64,000 nt of DNA from positions 19,438-83,437 of the forward strand of contig JBFWMM010000004.1 of the NCBI GenBank assembly GCA_050251615.1, written 5' to 3'. The DNA is from Sedimentisphaera sp050251615. GTDB taxonomy: Bacteria > Planctomycetota > Phycisphaerae > Sedimentisphaerales > Sedimentisphaeraceae. A program made the position numbers and the translations under genes. Position 1 is the first letter of the stretch. Every line of letters begins with the position of its first letter. Below, in pieces: positions 1 to 7,399 of the stretch. The notes under the pieces are model-generated. The model was not told the DNA's origin, did no database searches, and worked only from the letters and a program-made list of their open reading frames with translations.

Positions 1-72
1 GAGCTCTGCGTATTCGCTTATTAGAGCGTGAATAGCCGCCGCGTCCGAAATCTTAGCGCTTCTTAAAATCAT
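1..72 (-). CDS. N-acetyltransferase, GNAT family, ArgA-like (5' end only; runs off the window)
   Basis: The first 24 codons of a minus-strand gene are visible, starting at the ATG at 72-70 and leaving the window at base 1. The visible protein begins MILRSAKISDAAAIHALI, the pattern of the first strand and helix of GNAT acetyltransferases, and especially of the short ArgA-type amino-acid N-acetyltransferases that start with an (I/L)R.A...D...IH.LI motif. It follows tatA on the same strand but is separated from it by a terminator-like hairpin at 87-118. Only the N-terminus is seen, so the GNAT assignment is reasonable and the substrate is a guess. Confidence 0.45.
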   Translation of the reverse strand, partial: MILRSAKISDAAAIHALISEYAEL

Positions 73-86
73 AATCAGCCTTAATC

Positions 87-118
87 AAAAAAGACAGCCC
101 GTCTGTGAAGGCTGCCTT
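87..118 (-). terminator. Rho-independent terminator downstream of tatA
   Basis: On the minus strand a 9-bp stem (AAGGCAGCC paired with GGCTGTCTT, one G-U pair) with a 10-nt loop is followed directly by a run of T. It lies 36 bp beyond the tatA stop and 15 bp before the next minus-strand start, so it should end the tatA transcript. Confidence 0.7.
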
Positions 119-153
119 ATTTTATTTTTACATTTTCTATGATTTACGTTCGA

Positions 154-453
154 TCACGTAAAATCTTTTGTCTTGCTGGCCTGTTTTGTGAAATCTCCGT
201 CGGAATAGTCATCCTTGCCGACATCTTTAATTTTGTCTTTAACTTCTTTAATATCATCGACAATCTTCGAGTCCTCAATTTCTTTATTGAGCTTATCCGT
301 TGTCTCGGAAAGGCCGGCCTTGAACTCGTTAACGCTCTTACCGACACCGCGCGCTATTTCAGGCAACCTCTTGCCGAAGATAAGAACCGCAATAACCAGG
401 ATGATTATCAGCTCTTGAGTACCAAAATTTATAAATCCAAGCATAAAATTCAT
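154..453 (-). CDS. tatA: Twin-arginine translocase subunit TatA/TatE
   Basis: A 99-residue protein with the TatA plan: a short periplasmic N-terminus, one transmembrane helix (about residues 12-28), the hinge FGKRLPEIARGVGKS that starts the amphipathic helix, and a charged Lys/Asp/Glu-rich cytoplasmic tail. TatA oligomers form the export path for folded proteins with twin-arginine signals. The start has AAAGGA 4 bases upstream and a promoter-like pair at 487-514. No tatB or tatC is in the window. It lies 90 bp downstream of a minus-strand glycosidase set whose first gene encodes a protein with a Tat-type signal, which may be coincidence. Family confidence is high; TatA versus TatE or TatB cannot be fully separated by sequence. 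Confidence 0.88.
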   Translation of the reverse strand: MNFMLGFINFGTQELIIILVIAVLIFGKRLPEIARGVGKSVNEFKAGLSETTDKLNKEIEDSKIVDDIKEVKDKIKDVGKDDYSDGDFTKQASKTKDFT

Positions 454-486
454 TAGTCCTTTAAGAATGTATTTTCGTTTTACAAT

Positions 487-514
487 AATTTAGCGCTTTT
501 AGAACGCTTGGCAA
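487..514 (-). promoter_or_regulatory. Candidate sigma70-type promoter for tatA
   Basis: Minus-strand TTGCCA (514-509) and TAAATT (492-487) are spaced by 16 bp, about 34 bp upstream of the tatA ATG. This would let tatA be transcribed independently of the glycosidase genes. Pattern match only. Confidence 0.4.
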
Positions 515-543
515 GTAAAATCTCTTGCAACAATGCGCTCCTA

Positions 544-3234
544 TTATCGCAGTACGACTTTTTCTACGTTATATCCTTCCACAACAATCTCCGTACCATC
601 CGGAGGCATATTCGCCTCAATGAACACCGTTTTGCTTTCTCCAGGGAGAATGCTGAAGAAATTGTCGGTGTAGAAGGCCGGCCTGACAAGTTTTTTATCA
701 GTTGCATTCACCAGCGAAACACGAACCATAAACGCCAGCGCGTCGGTATCATTTTTAAGATATACGCTCTTGCCCCGGGGCAGGTTCTTGAGCTCTGCTT
801 TCACAAAAGTACGTTCAAGGTTCGACATCTGTTCAAAGCCGCTGTAGTTGGGGCCTGTCCAGGTTTTGGGGCCGTCGTACTTGTCATTCGAGCGCCAGTA
901 GAATGTGTCAGCAACCTTATTGCCGGCTTTGTCGAAGAGGTCAAGGCGGATGAAGTGTACAGGAGAAAGATTCTCCGGCAGGCTCACCTTTATCACATCG
1001 TTTGCCACGCTGTCCGATGCAATCTGCACATCAACCTTTTCGCTGTAAGCATAACTCATATCCATATTGAATACGCGAATGCCGACAGAACCCTGAAACG
1101 GTTCGTAGTACTCGTTGTTTACAGACACCGTATCTTTGAGGAAGTCGTACTGGGCATGCAGAGGCTCGTGCGAGTCCTGCGAGTAGTAGAGAGCGGCGGT
1201 CGGTTCGAGAGACCAGTCCCACATCCTGCCGCATACCTGCCTTGTCGGGCTGTTGTGGTACCAGAACCATACCCCGCTTGTATATCTGTCGCCATTGTTT
1301 CCGCGGTTGTATGTCCAGGTCTCCCAGACGCTGCGATAGCCAACCGCACCCACCATCTGACCCTTCCAGGCGAAATCCTCAATTCCGGTAAATTCGCCGT
1401 ACTGCTCCATTGCAGGAACGTATCTCGCGATAATATCGTGGAAAGCGCCGCCGTCGTGGTAGTCCCAGACTTCCTTATTAGGCGGGTATATGTCACTCTC
1501 GTCCATCATCTCGCGCAGGCATTCGATCGTTGGCAGGCAGCTTGTGCCGTATTCTGGACAAAGCCCCCAAACGCGGCTTCCGCGGCCTGATGCGGTGTCA
1601 TCATAGTAGTACATCGGGTTGACGTATTTATACGGGCTACCGTCATGTATGCCGGCAATCTCCGAGGCCTCCTGATAGCCTCTTGTGCCGTCATACGAGG
1701 TAATAATATCCCTGATTTGGACGATATTGTCGGTGCCGCGCTCGTTCGCCGAGATGTAGTAGGCAAGTGATGGGTGGTTGCGGATTGTCTTTACGGTGTC
1801 AATCACATTGTCGCGGTAGAGGTCGGTATCGGCGGGCAGAGCTGTATCGCCTGTAAGCCAGAACTCCATCGACACCATTATACCAATCTCATCACAGAGA
1901 TCGAAGAAGTAATCATCTTCTGCGATTCCGCCCGCCCAGAAGCGAATAAAATTGATTCCGGCCTGCGCGGTGTAGCGCATTTCCGCATACATTCTTTCGT
2001 TTGTTTTCCTGAGCATCGCTTCGGGAATCCAGTTTGTTCCGTGCAGGAAAATCGGTTTGCCGTTAACATAGAACTGCCTGCTCTTATCAGGCGTGTTACG
2101 GTCGCTCGTTATGCTTCTTACGGCGAAGCGTGCTTTTTCAGTATCGCAGACATTATTCATCTGCTCAAAGGTGATTTTCGCTTCGTAAAGATTCTGCTCA
2201 CCCTTGTTTATCGGCCACCAGAGCTTCGGAGATTTGCACAGTAATTCGGGGTACTCTTCAGGCGTCATCGTAACGACCTTTGTTTCGCCCGCTTCAAGGC
2301 TGATTTCCTTTGAAACCTCGACATCCATACCGTCAATAACAGTTTTAAGAGTGCCGTTTTGCGGCTTGTCTGTGTGGTTGATAGCTTCTACGCTGATTGT
2401 CTGGCGGCTTGAAGCCATATCGGGCATAGAAAGCTCGCTCTTTATGAACGGGTCGCGCAGCTCGATGTTCTCCACGGCGAACAGCTCAACATTCTTCCAG
2501 ATACCTGTATTCCTGTCGCGGACGCCATCATTGAAAGTGAAATCCCAACCGGCGCTCATCAGCATGGATACGTTTTTCCCGAAACTGCCATCCCCACCAT
2601 TCTTGTTTTCCATGTACGGTGTTTCTTTATTCGACTTCTTTTTGAAACCGCCGGGCTCATCAACGGGTACAACGAGAACAGCAAGCGTGTTTTTTGCATT
2701 GATGAGTGCATGTTCGGTTATGTTGAAGTAGCCTCTTTTAAACATACCGGTCATATCGCCGAGCTTAGCGCCGTTAAGCCACAGCTCACTGCGATAGTTG
2801 ATGCCGTTAATGCAGAGGATAATCTGCTTGCCTTTGTATGAGCTGTCGAGTTCGAATTCAACCCTGAACCAGTAAGTGTAGAAATCATTGCCCACATCTT
2901 TAAGATCGGGTATGATGTTTTTGTGGTAGGCGTTGTTGAGACCATAATAGGGCTCAGGATAAACATCGTTATGTACGAGCGTATTGAGAACAGTTCCGGG
3001 AACTATCGCTTCGTAAGCATCGGCGGCGGCAAAGCCTGTCTTTGAGATCTGCTCGCCACCAAAATCGTCAGTCTTTTTTATCATCTGCCAGGGATTACTG
3101 CCATTGTGAAATTCTTTGGAACTGAGAAGCATTGAACCGCTTTTCAGCGCCTCACGATACGGCGCCTTGCTTAAAGGCGCGGAGAATGCGGTGAAACATA
3201 GAGCTGCAGCAATCAGTAAAGTTTTTTGTAACAA
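544..3234 (-). CDS. Glycoside hydrolase family 2, endo-beta-mannosidase / exo-beta-glucosaminidase type, secreted
   Basis: An 896-residue protein with a cleavable signal peptide (residues 1-18). It has the GH2 plan: sugar-binding jelly roll (about 60-250), immunoglobulin-like domain (255-385), TIM barrel (386-690) and C-terminal beta domains. The acid/base is Glu498 in SANERG and the nucleophile is Glu561 in CPEYG; the latter is followed by a PTIECLREMM segment and, further on, a GIEDFAWKGQMVGAVGYRS segment. These two segments are characteristic of plant-type mannosylglycoprotein endo-beta-mannosidase and CsxA exo-glucosaminidase, rather than LacZ. It probably acts on mannose- or glucosamine-containing glycans. 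It lies 21 bp downstream of the GH32 gene and is probably co-transcribed with it. Exact substrate is open between beta-mannoside and beta-glucosaminide. Confidence 0.85.
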   Translation of the reverse strand: MLQKTLLIAAALCFTAFSAPLSKAPYREALKSGSMLLSSKEFHNGSNPWQMIKKTDDFGGEQISKTGFAAADAYEAIVPGTVLNTLVHNDVYPEPYYGLNNAYHKNIIPDLKDVGNDFYTYWFRVEFELDSSYKGKQIILCINGINYRSELWLNGAKLGDMTGMFKRGYFNITEHALINAKNTLAVLVVPVDEPGGFKKKSNKETPYMENKNGGDGSFGKNVSMLMSAGWDFTFNDGVRDRNTGIWKNVELFAVENIELRDPFIKSELSMPDMASSRQTISVEAINHTDKPQNGTLKTVIDGMDVEVSKEISLEAGETKVVTMTPEEYPELLCKSPKLWWPINKGEQNLYEAKITFEQMNNVCDTEKARFAVRSITSDRNTPDKSRQFYVNGKPIFLHGTNWIPEAMLRKTNERMYAEMRYTAQAGINFIRFWAGGIAEDDYFFDLCDEIGIMVSMEFWLTGDTALPADTDLYRDNVIDTVKTIRNHPSLAYYISANERGTDNIVQIRDIITSYDGTRGYQEASEIAGIHDGSPYKYVNPMYYYDDTASGRGSRVWGLCPEYGTSCLPTIECLREMMDESDIYPPNKEVWDYHDGGAFHDIIARYVPAMEQYGEFTGIEDFAWKGQMVGAVGYRSVWETWTYNRGNNGDRYTSGVWFWYHNSPTRQVCGRMWDWSLEPTAALYYSQDSHEPLHAQYDFLKDTVSVNNEYYEPFQGSVGIRVFNMDMSYAYSEKVDVQIASDSVANDVIKVSLPENLSPVHFIRLDLFDKAGNKVADTFYWRSNDKYDGPKTWTGPNYSGFEQMSNLERTFVKAELKNLPRGKSVYLKNDTDALAFMVRVSLVNATDKKLVRPAFYTDNFFSILPGESKTVFIEANMPPDGTEIVVEGYNVEKVVLR

Positions 3235-3255
3235 TTTAGTTCTCCGAAATAAGGG

Positions 3256-5346
3256 TTAGTTTTTCCACATTGAGCCGACTTTACGCAGTTTCAGTGAATC
3301 AAAATCAACGTTTCCTGAAAGCGCTTCAATTTCACAGGTTTTGCTTGTCTGTCTGATAAAATTTGTGATTGATACTTCGCCGTCATTAACAAACGCCTCA
3401 AGCGAGAGTCTGTCGAGAAGAAGCCGGATTTTCAGCTTGCCTCCGGCGGCATCAAAAGTAGCATCTGTTCCTGCGCTGGTAAAGGCGCTTTCGGTAAAAT
3501 CAAACACATTTTCCACGCCGCACATGCTGATTTTGAGCTTTGCGGCGGTTGTCTTTGTAAGGTCGATTACTGCCTCAAAATCCAAAGCATCACAGGAGCA
3601 ACTTGAGAGAGGGTTTTGTTCGGGAGAGAGTCTGAAACTACCCAAATCACTCTGTTCTGTCCAGAGAGAGCTGATTTCGGCCACGGGATAGCGATATACC
3701 ACAAAGCCTGCGTTGCTTTTATGCAAAGTAAGCGAGCATGGGAAAGAGAGCTGCTGATTAAACGGCATATCTTCGGGATAGTCGTCCCATGCCCTCATCC
3801 AGGCGAGTTGAATCCTGCGGCCGTCAGAGACGGGCACGTTGCCGAAAGACCTTGTCGCATAGAAATTACGGCCGAGATCAGTGTCTTTTTTGGTTTGCTC
3901 GGGAGTAAACTTTTCGCCGTCAAACGAGCCGACAATATAATCACCGTTACCATCTATTACAAGCCATTTAGACAGTGATGTGCCCTCAACAGGCAATTCA
4001 AACATATCTGGGCACTCATAAGAGTCTGATATTTCGCAGGCCATCTGCTCCCAGTCGAGAAGATTTTTGCTCGAATATAAGAGATAAGCATCGCTGTTCG
4101 TCGAGCAGACACTGAGGATTGCCGCCCTGCTGCCTTTTTCTATACGGGAGCCGTTTTGCTCGCATACAACTTGCGAGCCATCTCCGCCGGTGCGTCTCCA
4201 GAGAGCCGCGATTGTAAACGAATCATCGCCTGCGGCAAGAATGCCGCCGCCGACAAGACTCTGCGAGCCGGAAAAACGAACGGCTTTGGCTTTGCCATCG
4301 CTTACGATTTGCGGCGCGGATTCCGAATCGGAAAGCAAGGTATGCCTGCCTGTACGGTCAGTCCACTTCGTAAGGCTTTTGCCGTCTGCGCCATCCGGTG
4401 CAGTGAAATGGGCAAGTAATCCTTTCTTCGGCGCAGCCGCAGCCCCGAAATCGGAAGCAAGTAAATCTGTAAGGCCGCTGCACTGCGAATCAGTCAGGTC
4501 TCTGTCGTAAACCAGTATCTCGGCAACATCGCCGCGCATAAACTCTCTGCCATCTATCTTGCCGCCCACAATAAATTTTTCGGCGGAAACATTTTCAGTA
4601 TCGATATTGATTTTGCCGTCAGCGCGGCCATTGCCATCAAAAACCGTAACCGAACCGTCTTCTTTAACCCGCACAACCGAGCTGACCCACTCGTTTTCAT
4701 TGAACGCCATCAGGTTATGCGCGTCATTTTCCTCGCCGTTGAAGCCGTAGTGCAGATCCTTCTTCGCTTCCTGCGCCGGCCCGTAGAGTATCATCACCCA
4801 CTTCTTATCCGGCTCGTACCAGAAAACCATCGGGTCTCTATATTTGGCCGTCAGAACGGGATTGCCCGCATACTTACTCCAGGTGAGGCCGTTGTCGAGG
4901 CTGTACGAGATGCACTGATTTTCGTTATCCGTACTGCTCCAGAAAGCCACCATGGGCGTCTGCCCGGGCACGCCGAGACCGGAGCAGTTGGCAAAGTCTA
5001 TTACAGAGCCGCCGGATTGTGTACCGCCGAACTCGCCGCCCTTGCCGAATGCCGGGCGAAGCTCTTTCCAATGCACAAGATCCGTACTCACCGCATGCAA
5101 CCACGCCGACCACCATCTCTGTGCAAACAGGTGATATTCGCCATCGTGATAAACCGTGCCGCAGACATCGTTAATCCATCCCTCTTCGTGGTTTTGCGGA
5201 TGGAGAATATAGTCGTCCCAGTATCTTGCCGTAAAATGAAACCGCGGGCGCAAAGACTCTTCGTAGAGTGGCTCACGAACCGGTTGCTGCGCTAAAGCAA
5301 CCGCTGCCAGCACTATTGCCCCGCAGAAAGCGTTGAGGTGATTCAT
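3256..5346 (-). CDS. Glycoside hydrolase family 32 (levanase/invertase-like) with a LamG-like insertion
   Basis: A 696-residue secreted protein (signal peptide about 1-20). GH32 motifs are in order: the nucleophile block WINDVCG with Asp60, the transition-state motif RDP (170-172), and the acid/base motif EC (Glu444-Cys445) in SYECPDMF, followed by the usual C-terminal beta-sandwich. The canonical NDPNG reads NDVCG here. Between RDP and EC lie about 220 extra residues (about 190-410) resembling a LamG/concanavalin domain with text such as DVAEILVYDRDL, so a lectin-like module sits inside the five-bladed propeller. Likely fructan or sucrose-type fructoside hydrolysis outside the cytoplasm. The start overlaps the upstream esterase stop by 4 bp (ATGA), indicating translational coupling. 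Confidence 0.85.
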   Translation of the reverse strand: MNHLNAFCGAIVLAAVALAQQPVREPLYEESLRPRFHFTARYWDDYILHPQNHEEGWINDVCGTVYHDGEYHLFAQRWWSAWLHAVSTDLVHWKELRPAFGKGGEFGGTQSGGSVIDFANCSGLGVPGQTPMVAFWSSTDNENQCISYSLDNGLTWSKYAGNPVLTAKYRDPMVFWYEPDKKWVMILYGPAQEAKKDLHYGFNGEENDAHNLMAFNENEWVSSVVRVKEDGSVTVFDGNGRADGKINIDTENVSAEKFIVGGKIDGREFMRGDVAEILVYDRDLTDSQCSGLTDLLASDFGAAAAPKKGLLAHFTAPDGADGKSLTKWTDRTGRHTLLSDSESAPQIVSDGKAKAVRFSGSQSLVGGGILAAGDDSFTIAALWRRTGGDGSQVVCEQNGSRIEKGSRAAILSVCSTNSDAYLLYSSKNLLDWEQMACEISDSYECPDMFELPVEGTSLSKWLVIDGNGDYIVGSFDGEKFTPEQTKKDTDLGRNFYATRSFGNVPVSDGRRIQLAWMRAWDDYPEDMPFNQQLSFPCSLTLHKSNAGFVVYRYPVAEISSLWTEQSDLGSFRLSPEQNPLSSCSCDALDFEAVIDLTKTTAAKLKISMCGVENVFDFTESAFTSAGTDATFDAAGGKLKIRLLLDRLSLEAFVNDGEVSITNFIRQTSKTCEIEALSGNVDFDSLKLRKVGSMWKN

Positions 5347-6044
5347 TTTTTCATTTCCTGTGATATGCTTGCCAATATATATTTTTCTGTCAGGACGGGC
5401 AGTAGCCTGCTGTTCCAGACGGCATATCCGGCATCTGTGAGATGAAGGTTGTCGCCAAGATAGTATTCAGCTTTCGGCCGGCCGCCGGAGCCTTTCAACG
5501 GGGCATCAACATCAAAATATGTAAGGTATGCTGTTTTTGAACAGTGATTTGCGTAGAGCTCGTTCACCTTTCTCATTGCAGGCCAGCAATTCTCCCTTGA
5601 TACGCTCAACTTGATTCCAAGGCAGATTATCTGCGTGCATGGAAGCTTTTCGTGTATTTTCTGCTCAAGCTGAACGAAATCACGAAGGATATTATCCACC
5701 GGAATACCGATCGAGCAGTCGTTGTCGCCAGCGTATAAAACCACAACACGAGGCTTGTATTTAAGAATGAACGGTTCGGCATAGTACAGGCAATCGGCAA
5801 CGATAGTGCCGCCGAATCCGCGGTTGATTACTTTGAAGCCTTTGAAAGCATCTGCTGTTTTCCAGTTCCTGATGCTTGAACTGCCTACAAACAGTACCTC
5901 ATTTTCGGGAAAGCTGTTCTTCGCATCAAGCTCGGCAAAGACCTTTGCATCGTTTGCCCAGCGTTCAGGAGAAGGGTATTCAACTTCCGCAGCACAAAAC
6001 ACGCACAATAAAATTACGCCAATAAGTACAGATTTGAGATTCAT
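5343..6044 (-). CDS. SGNH/GDSL-family lipase/esterase, secreted
   Basis: A 233-residue protein with a hydrophobic signal peptide (about 1-19). It shows the SGNH blocks: VGSSSIRNW (nucleophile Ser within residues 54-57), a Gly in NRGFGG, Asn in AGDND, and the catalytic Asp/His pair in DNLHLTDAGY. This GSSSIR variety is common among carbohydrate esterases that remove acetyl groups from polysaccharides, so deacylation of glycan substrates for the neighbouring GH32 and GH2 enzymes is a fair inference. It starts 14 bp after the upstream enolase-superfamily gene and overlaps the GH32 start by 4 bp, so these genes form an operon. Confidence 0.85.
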   Translation of the reverse strand: MNLKSVLIGVILLCVFCAAEVEYPSPERWANDAKVFAELDAKNSFPENEVLFVGSSSIRNWKTADAFKGFKVINRGFGGTIVADCLYYAEPFILKYKPRVVVLYAGDNDCSIGIPVDNILRDFVQLEQKIHEKLPCTQIICLGIKLSVSRENCWPAMRKVNELYANHCSKTAYLTYFDVDAPLKGSGGRPKAEYYLGDNLHLTDAGYAVWNSRLLPVLTEKYILASISQEMKK

Positions 6045-6058
6045 CGATATATCCTGTT

Positions 6059-7255
6059 TCAGCTTTGTTTCAGTTCCATTCCGAAGCCGGGCTTATCCGG
6101 TGTAACGATTCTTCCCGATTCGAGTTTGAATGTGGAAAGGTCAACATCTTCGCTTGTGCAGGTAACGCCTTCAATCGTAACTACGCCGCCAAGTCCAGAG
6201 GCCAGGTGAGCGGTGTAATTGGTTTTGAGCGCATCACCCCAGGCATGCGGAGAGGCGAGGGCGCCTGCTGTTTTCAGCTCTGCAAGGAGCTTTCGCCAGC
6301 CGGTAAAGCTGTACCAGCATATATCAAACAGATTCACATCTATCACGCGGTCTCTTATCAGCTCTGCGATGAACTCCGGCTGCGGATTGGCCTCGCCGTC
6401 GGCGAGGAGAGTGCGAGCTTTGCCTGTATTTACGAGATGTTCTCTGAGCGCCCTGTAATCGGCAACCGTTTCGCGGAAAGGCTCTTCAATCCAGAACAGC
6501 GGCACATTCCCTATACCGTCTATATAGCTTTTGAACTCGGCGAGTGTGAAGCCGTCGTTGCCGTCAACGAGTATCTCTACGCCAGGCAGCTCTGAAGCGA
6601 TTGCCCTTGTTACGGCAATATCCCTCATAAGACCCGCGTTTTTATCCATCCACTTATACCCGCGGCCAATCTTGAGCTTGAGCTGACGGTATCCGTAGTC
6701 GTAATCGTAATGTGCGTTGCGCAATACAGCGCTGATGCCCTGAGGCGTTTCCGCCGGCTCGAGGTCATCGAAGTAAACCATACCGCTGTAGCAGAGGTTT
6801 GATTTCGGGCCCTTTGCGCCGAGCATCTTATAGACGGGGAGGTTGGCAATTACGCCAGCTAAATCGTGAAGCGCAAAATCAAACGGCATTGCGTCTTTAT
6901 TGATTGTGCCGGTTTCGCAGAGGAACAACTCGGTGAGAGGCCGCCCTTTCAGCTGTGCAAACAGTTCATTAGCCCTGTCTCTGCCGCAAAGCAGATGCCC
7001 CCAGCCGCACGCGCCTTTATCAGTGCGAATGATGCAGACGGTAACATCAGGGCCGCGCCCATGTACGCCAAGATGAGAATTTTTGCCCACAAGGCGCGGA
7101 TAGCGTAGTGCCACCCTTCTGATTTCCAACGAATGAAGCTTGTGTTCACTCAAAACGTCGTTGATATTGTCTGCCGTGGCTGCCTGTGAAATTGACGGCA
7201 AGATCCCGATTGCCGAAACAGCCAGAGCACCGGAGAGAAAATCTCTTCTGTTCAT
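6059..7255 (-). CDS. Enolase-superfamily enzyme (mandelate racemase/muconate lactonizing group) with Tat-type signal
   Basis: 398 residues from the ATG at 7255, chosen because AAAGGTGG lies 5-7 bases upstream and the protein then begins MNRRDFLSGALAVSAIG, a twin-arginine signal; an in-frame start 18 codons upstream lacks this support. The capping domain (about 40-165) is followed by the barrel with KLK (Lys193, Lys195), the metal ligands Asp231 (VDGND), Glu257/258 (WIEEP) and Glu288 (DGE), and His337 (SPHAWGD) as acid/base. These features fit acid-sugar dehydratases, racemases or cycloisomerases. First gene of the minus-strand set with SGNH esterase, GH32 and GH2. Export of an enolase-superfamily enzyme is uncommon. 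Substrate unknown. Confidence 0.82.
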   Translation of the reverse strand: MNRRDFLSGALAVSAIGILPSISQAATADNINDVLSEHKLHSLEIRRVALRYPRLVGKNSHLGVHGRGPDVTVCIIRTDKGACGWGHLLCGRDRANELFAQLKGRPLTELFLCETGTINKDAMPFDFALHDLAGVIANLPVYKMLGAKGPKSNLCYSGMVYFDDLEPAETPQGISAVLRNAHYDYDYGYRQLKLKIGRGYKWMDKNAGLMRDIAVTRAIASELPGVEILVDGNDGFTLAEFKSYIDGIGNVPLFWIEEPFRETVADYRALREHLVNTGKARTLLADGEANPQPEFIAELIRDRVIDVNLFDICWYSFTGWRKLLAELKTAGALASPHAWGDALKTNYTAHLASGLGGVVTIEGVTCTSEDVDLSTFKLESGRIVTPDKPGFGMELKQS

Positions 7256-7280
7256 AAAAACCACCTTTCTATTTCCGCCG

Positions 7281-7309
7281 ATTATAACGAAGCACGAGCA
7301 ATTAGGCAA
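7281..7309 (-). promoter_or_regulatory. Candidate promoter for the minus-strand enolase-superfamily/GH32/GH2 set
   Basis: Minus-strand TTGCCT (7309-7304) and a perfect TATAAT (7286-7281) are separated by 17 bp, 26 bp upstream of the ATG at 7255. It faces away from the plus-strand GH92 promoter at 7326-7353, with only 16 bp between the two -35 boxes. Confidence 0.55.
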
Positions 7310-7325
7310 GAACTCCTTTCAGAAA

Positions 7326-7353
7326 TTGACAACCGCCCCGTTTGCTGTACATT
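7326..7353 (+). promoter_or_regulatory. Candidate promoter for the GH92 gene
   Basis: A perfect TTGACA (7326-7331) and TACATT (7348-7353) with 16-bp spacing lie 46 bp upstream of the chosen GH92 start. Pattern match only. Confidence 0.5.
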
Positions 7354-7399
7354 ATGATTAAATTCATTTTTCTAATGTATTCTTATGAAGGGATCATCT

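Noticed and set aside
508..1590. 360-residue plus-strand open frame opposite the GH2 gene
   Set aside because: It lies wholly antisense to a well-supported GH2 barrel and its protein has no recognisable motif; it is a mirror of the GH2 codon use.
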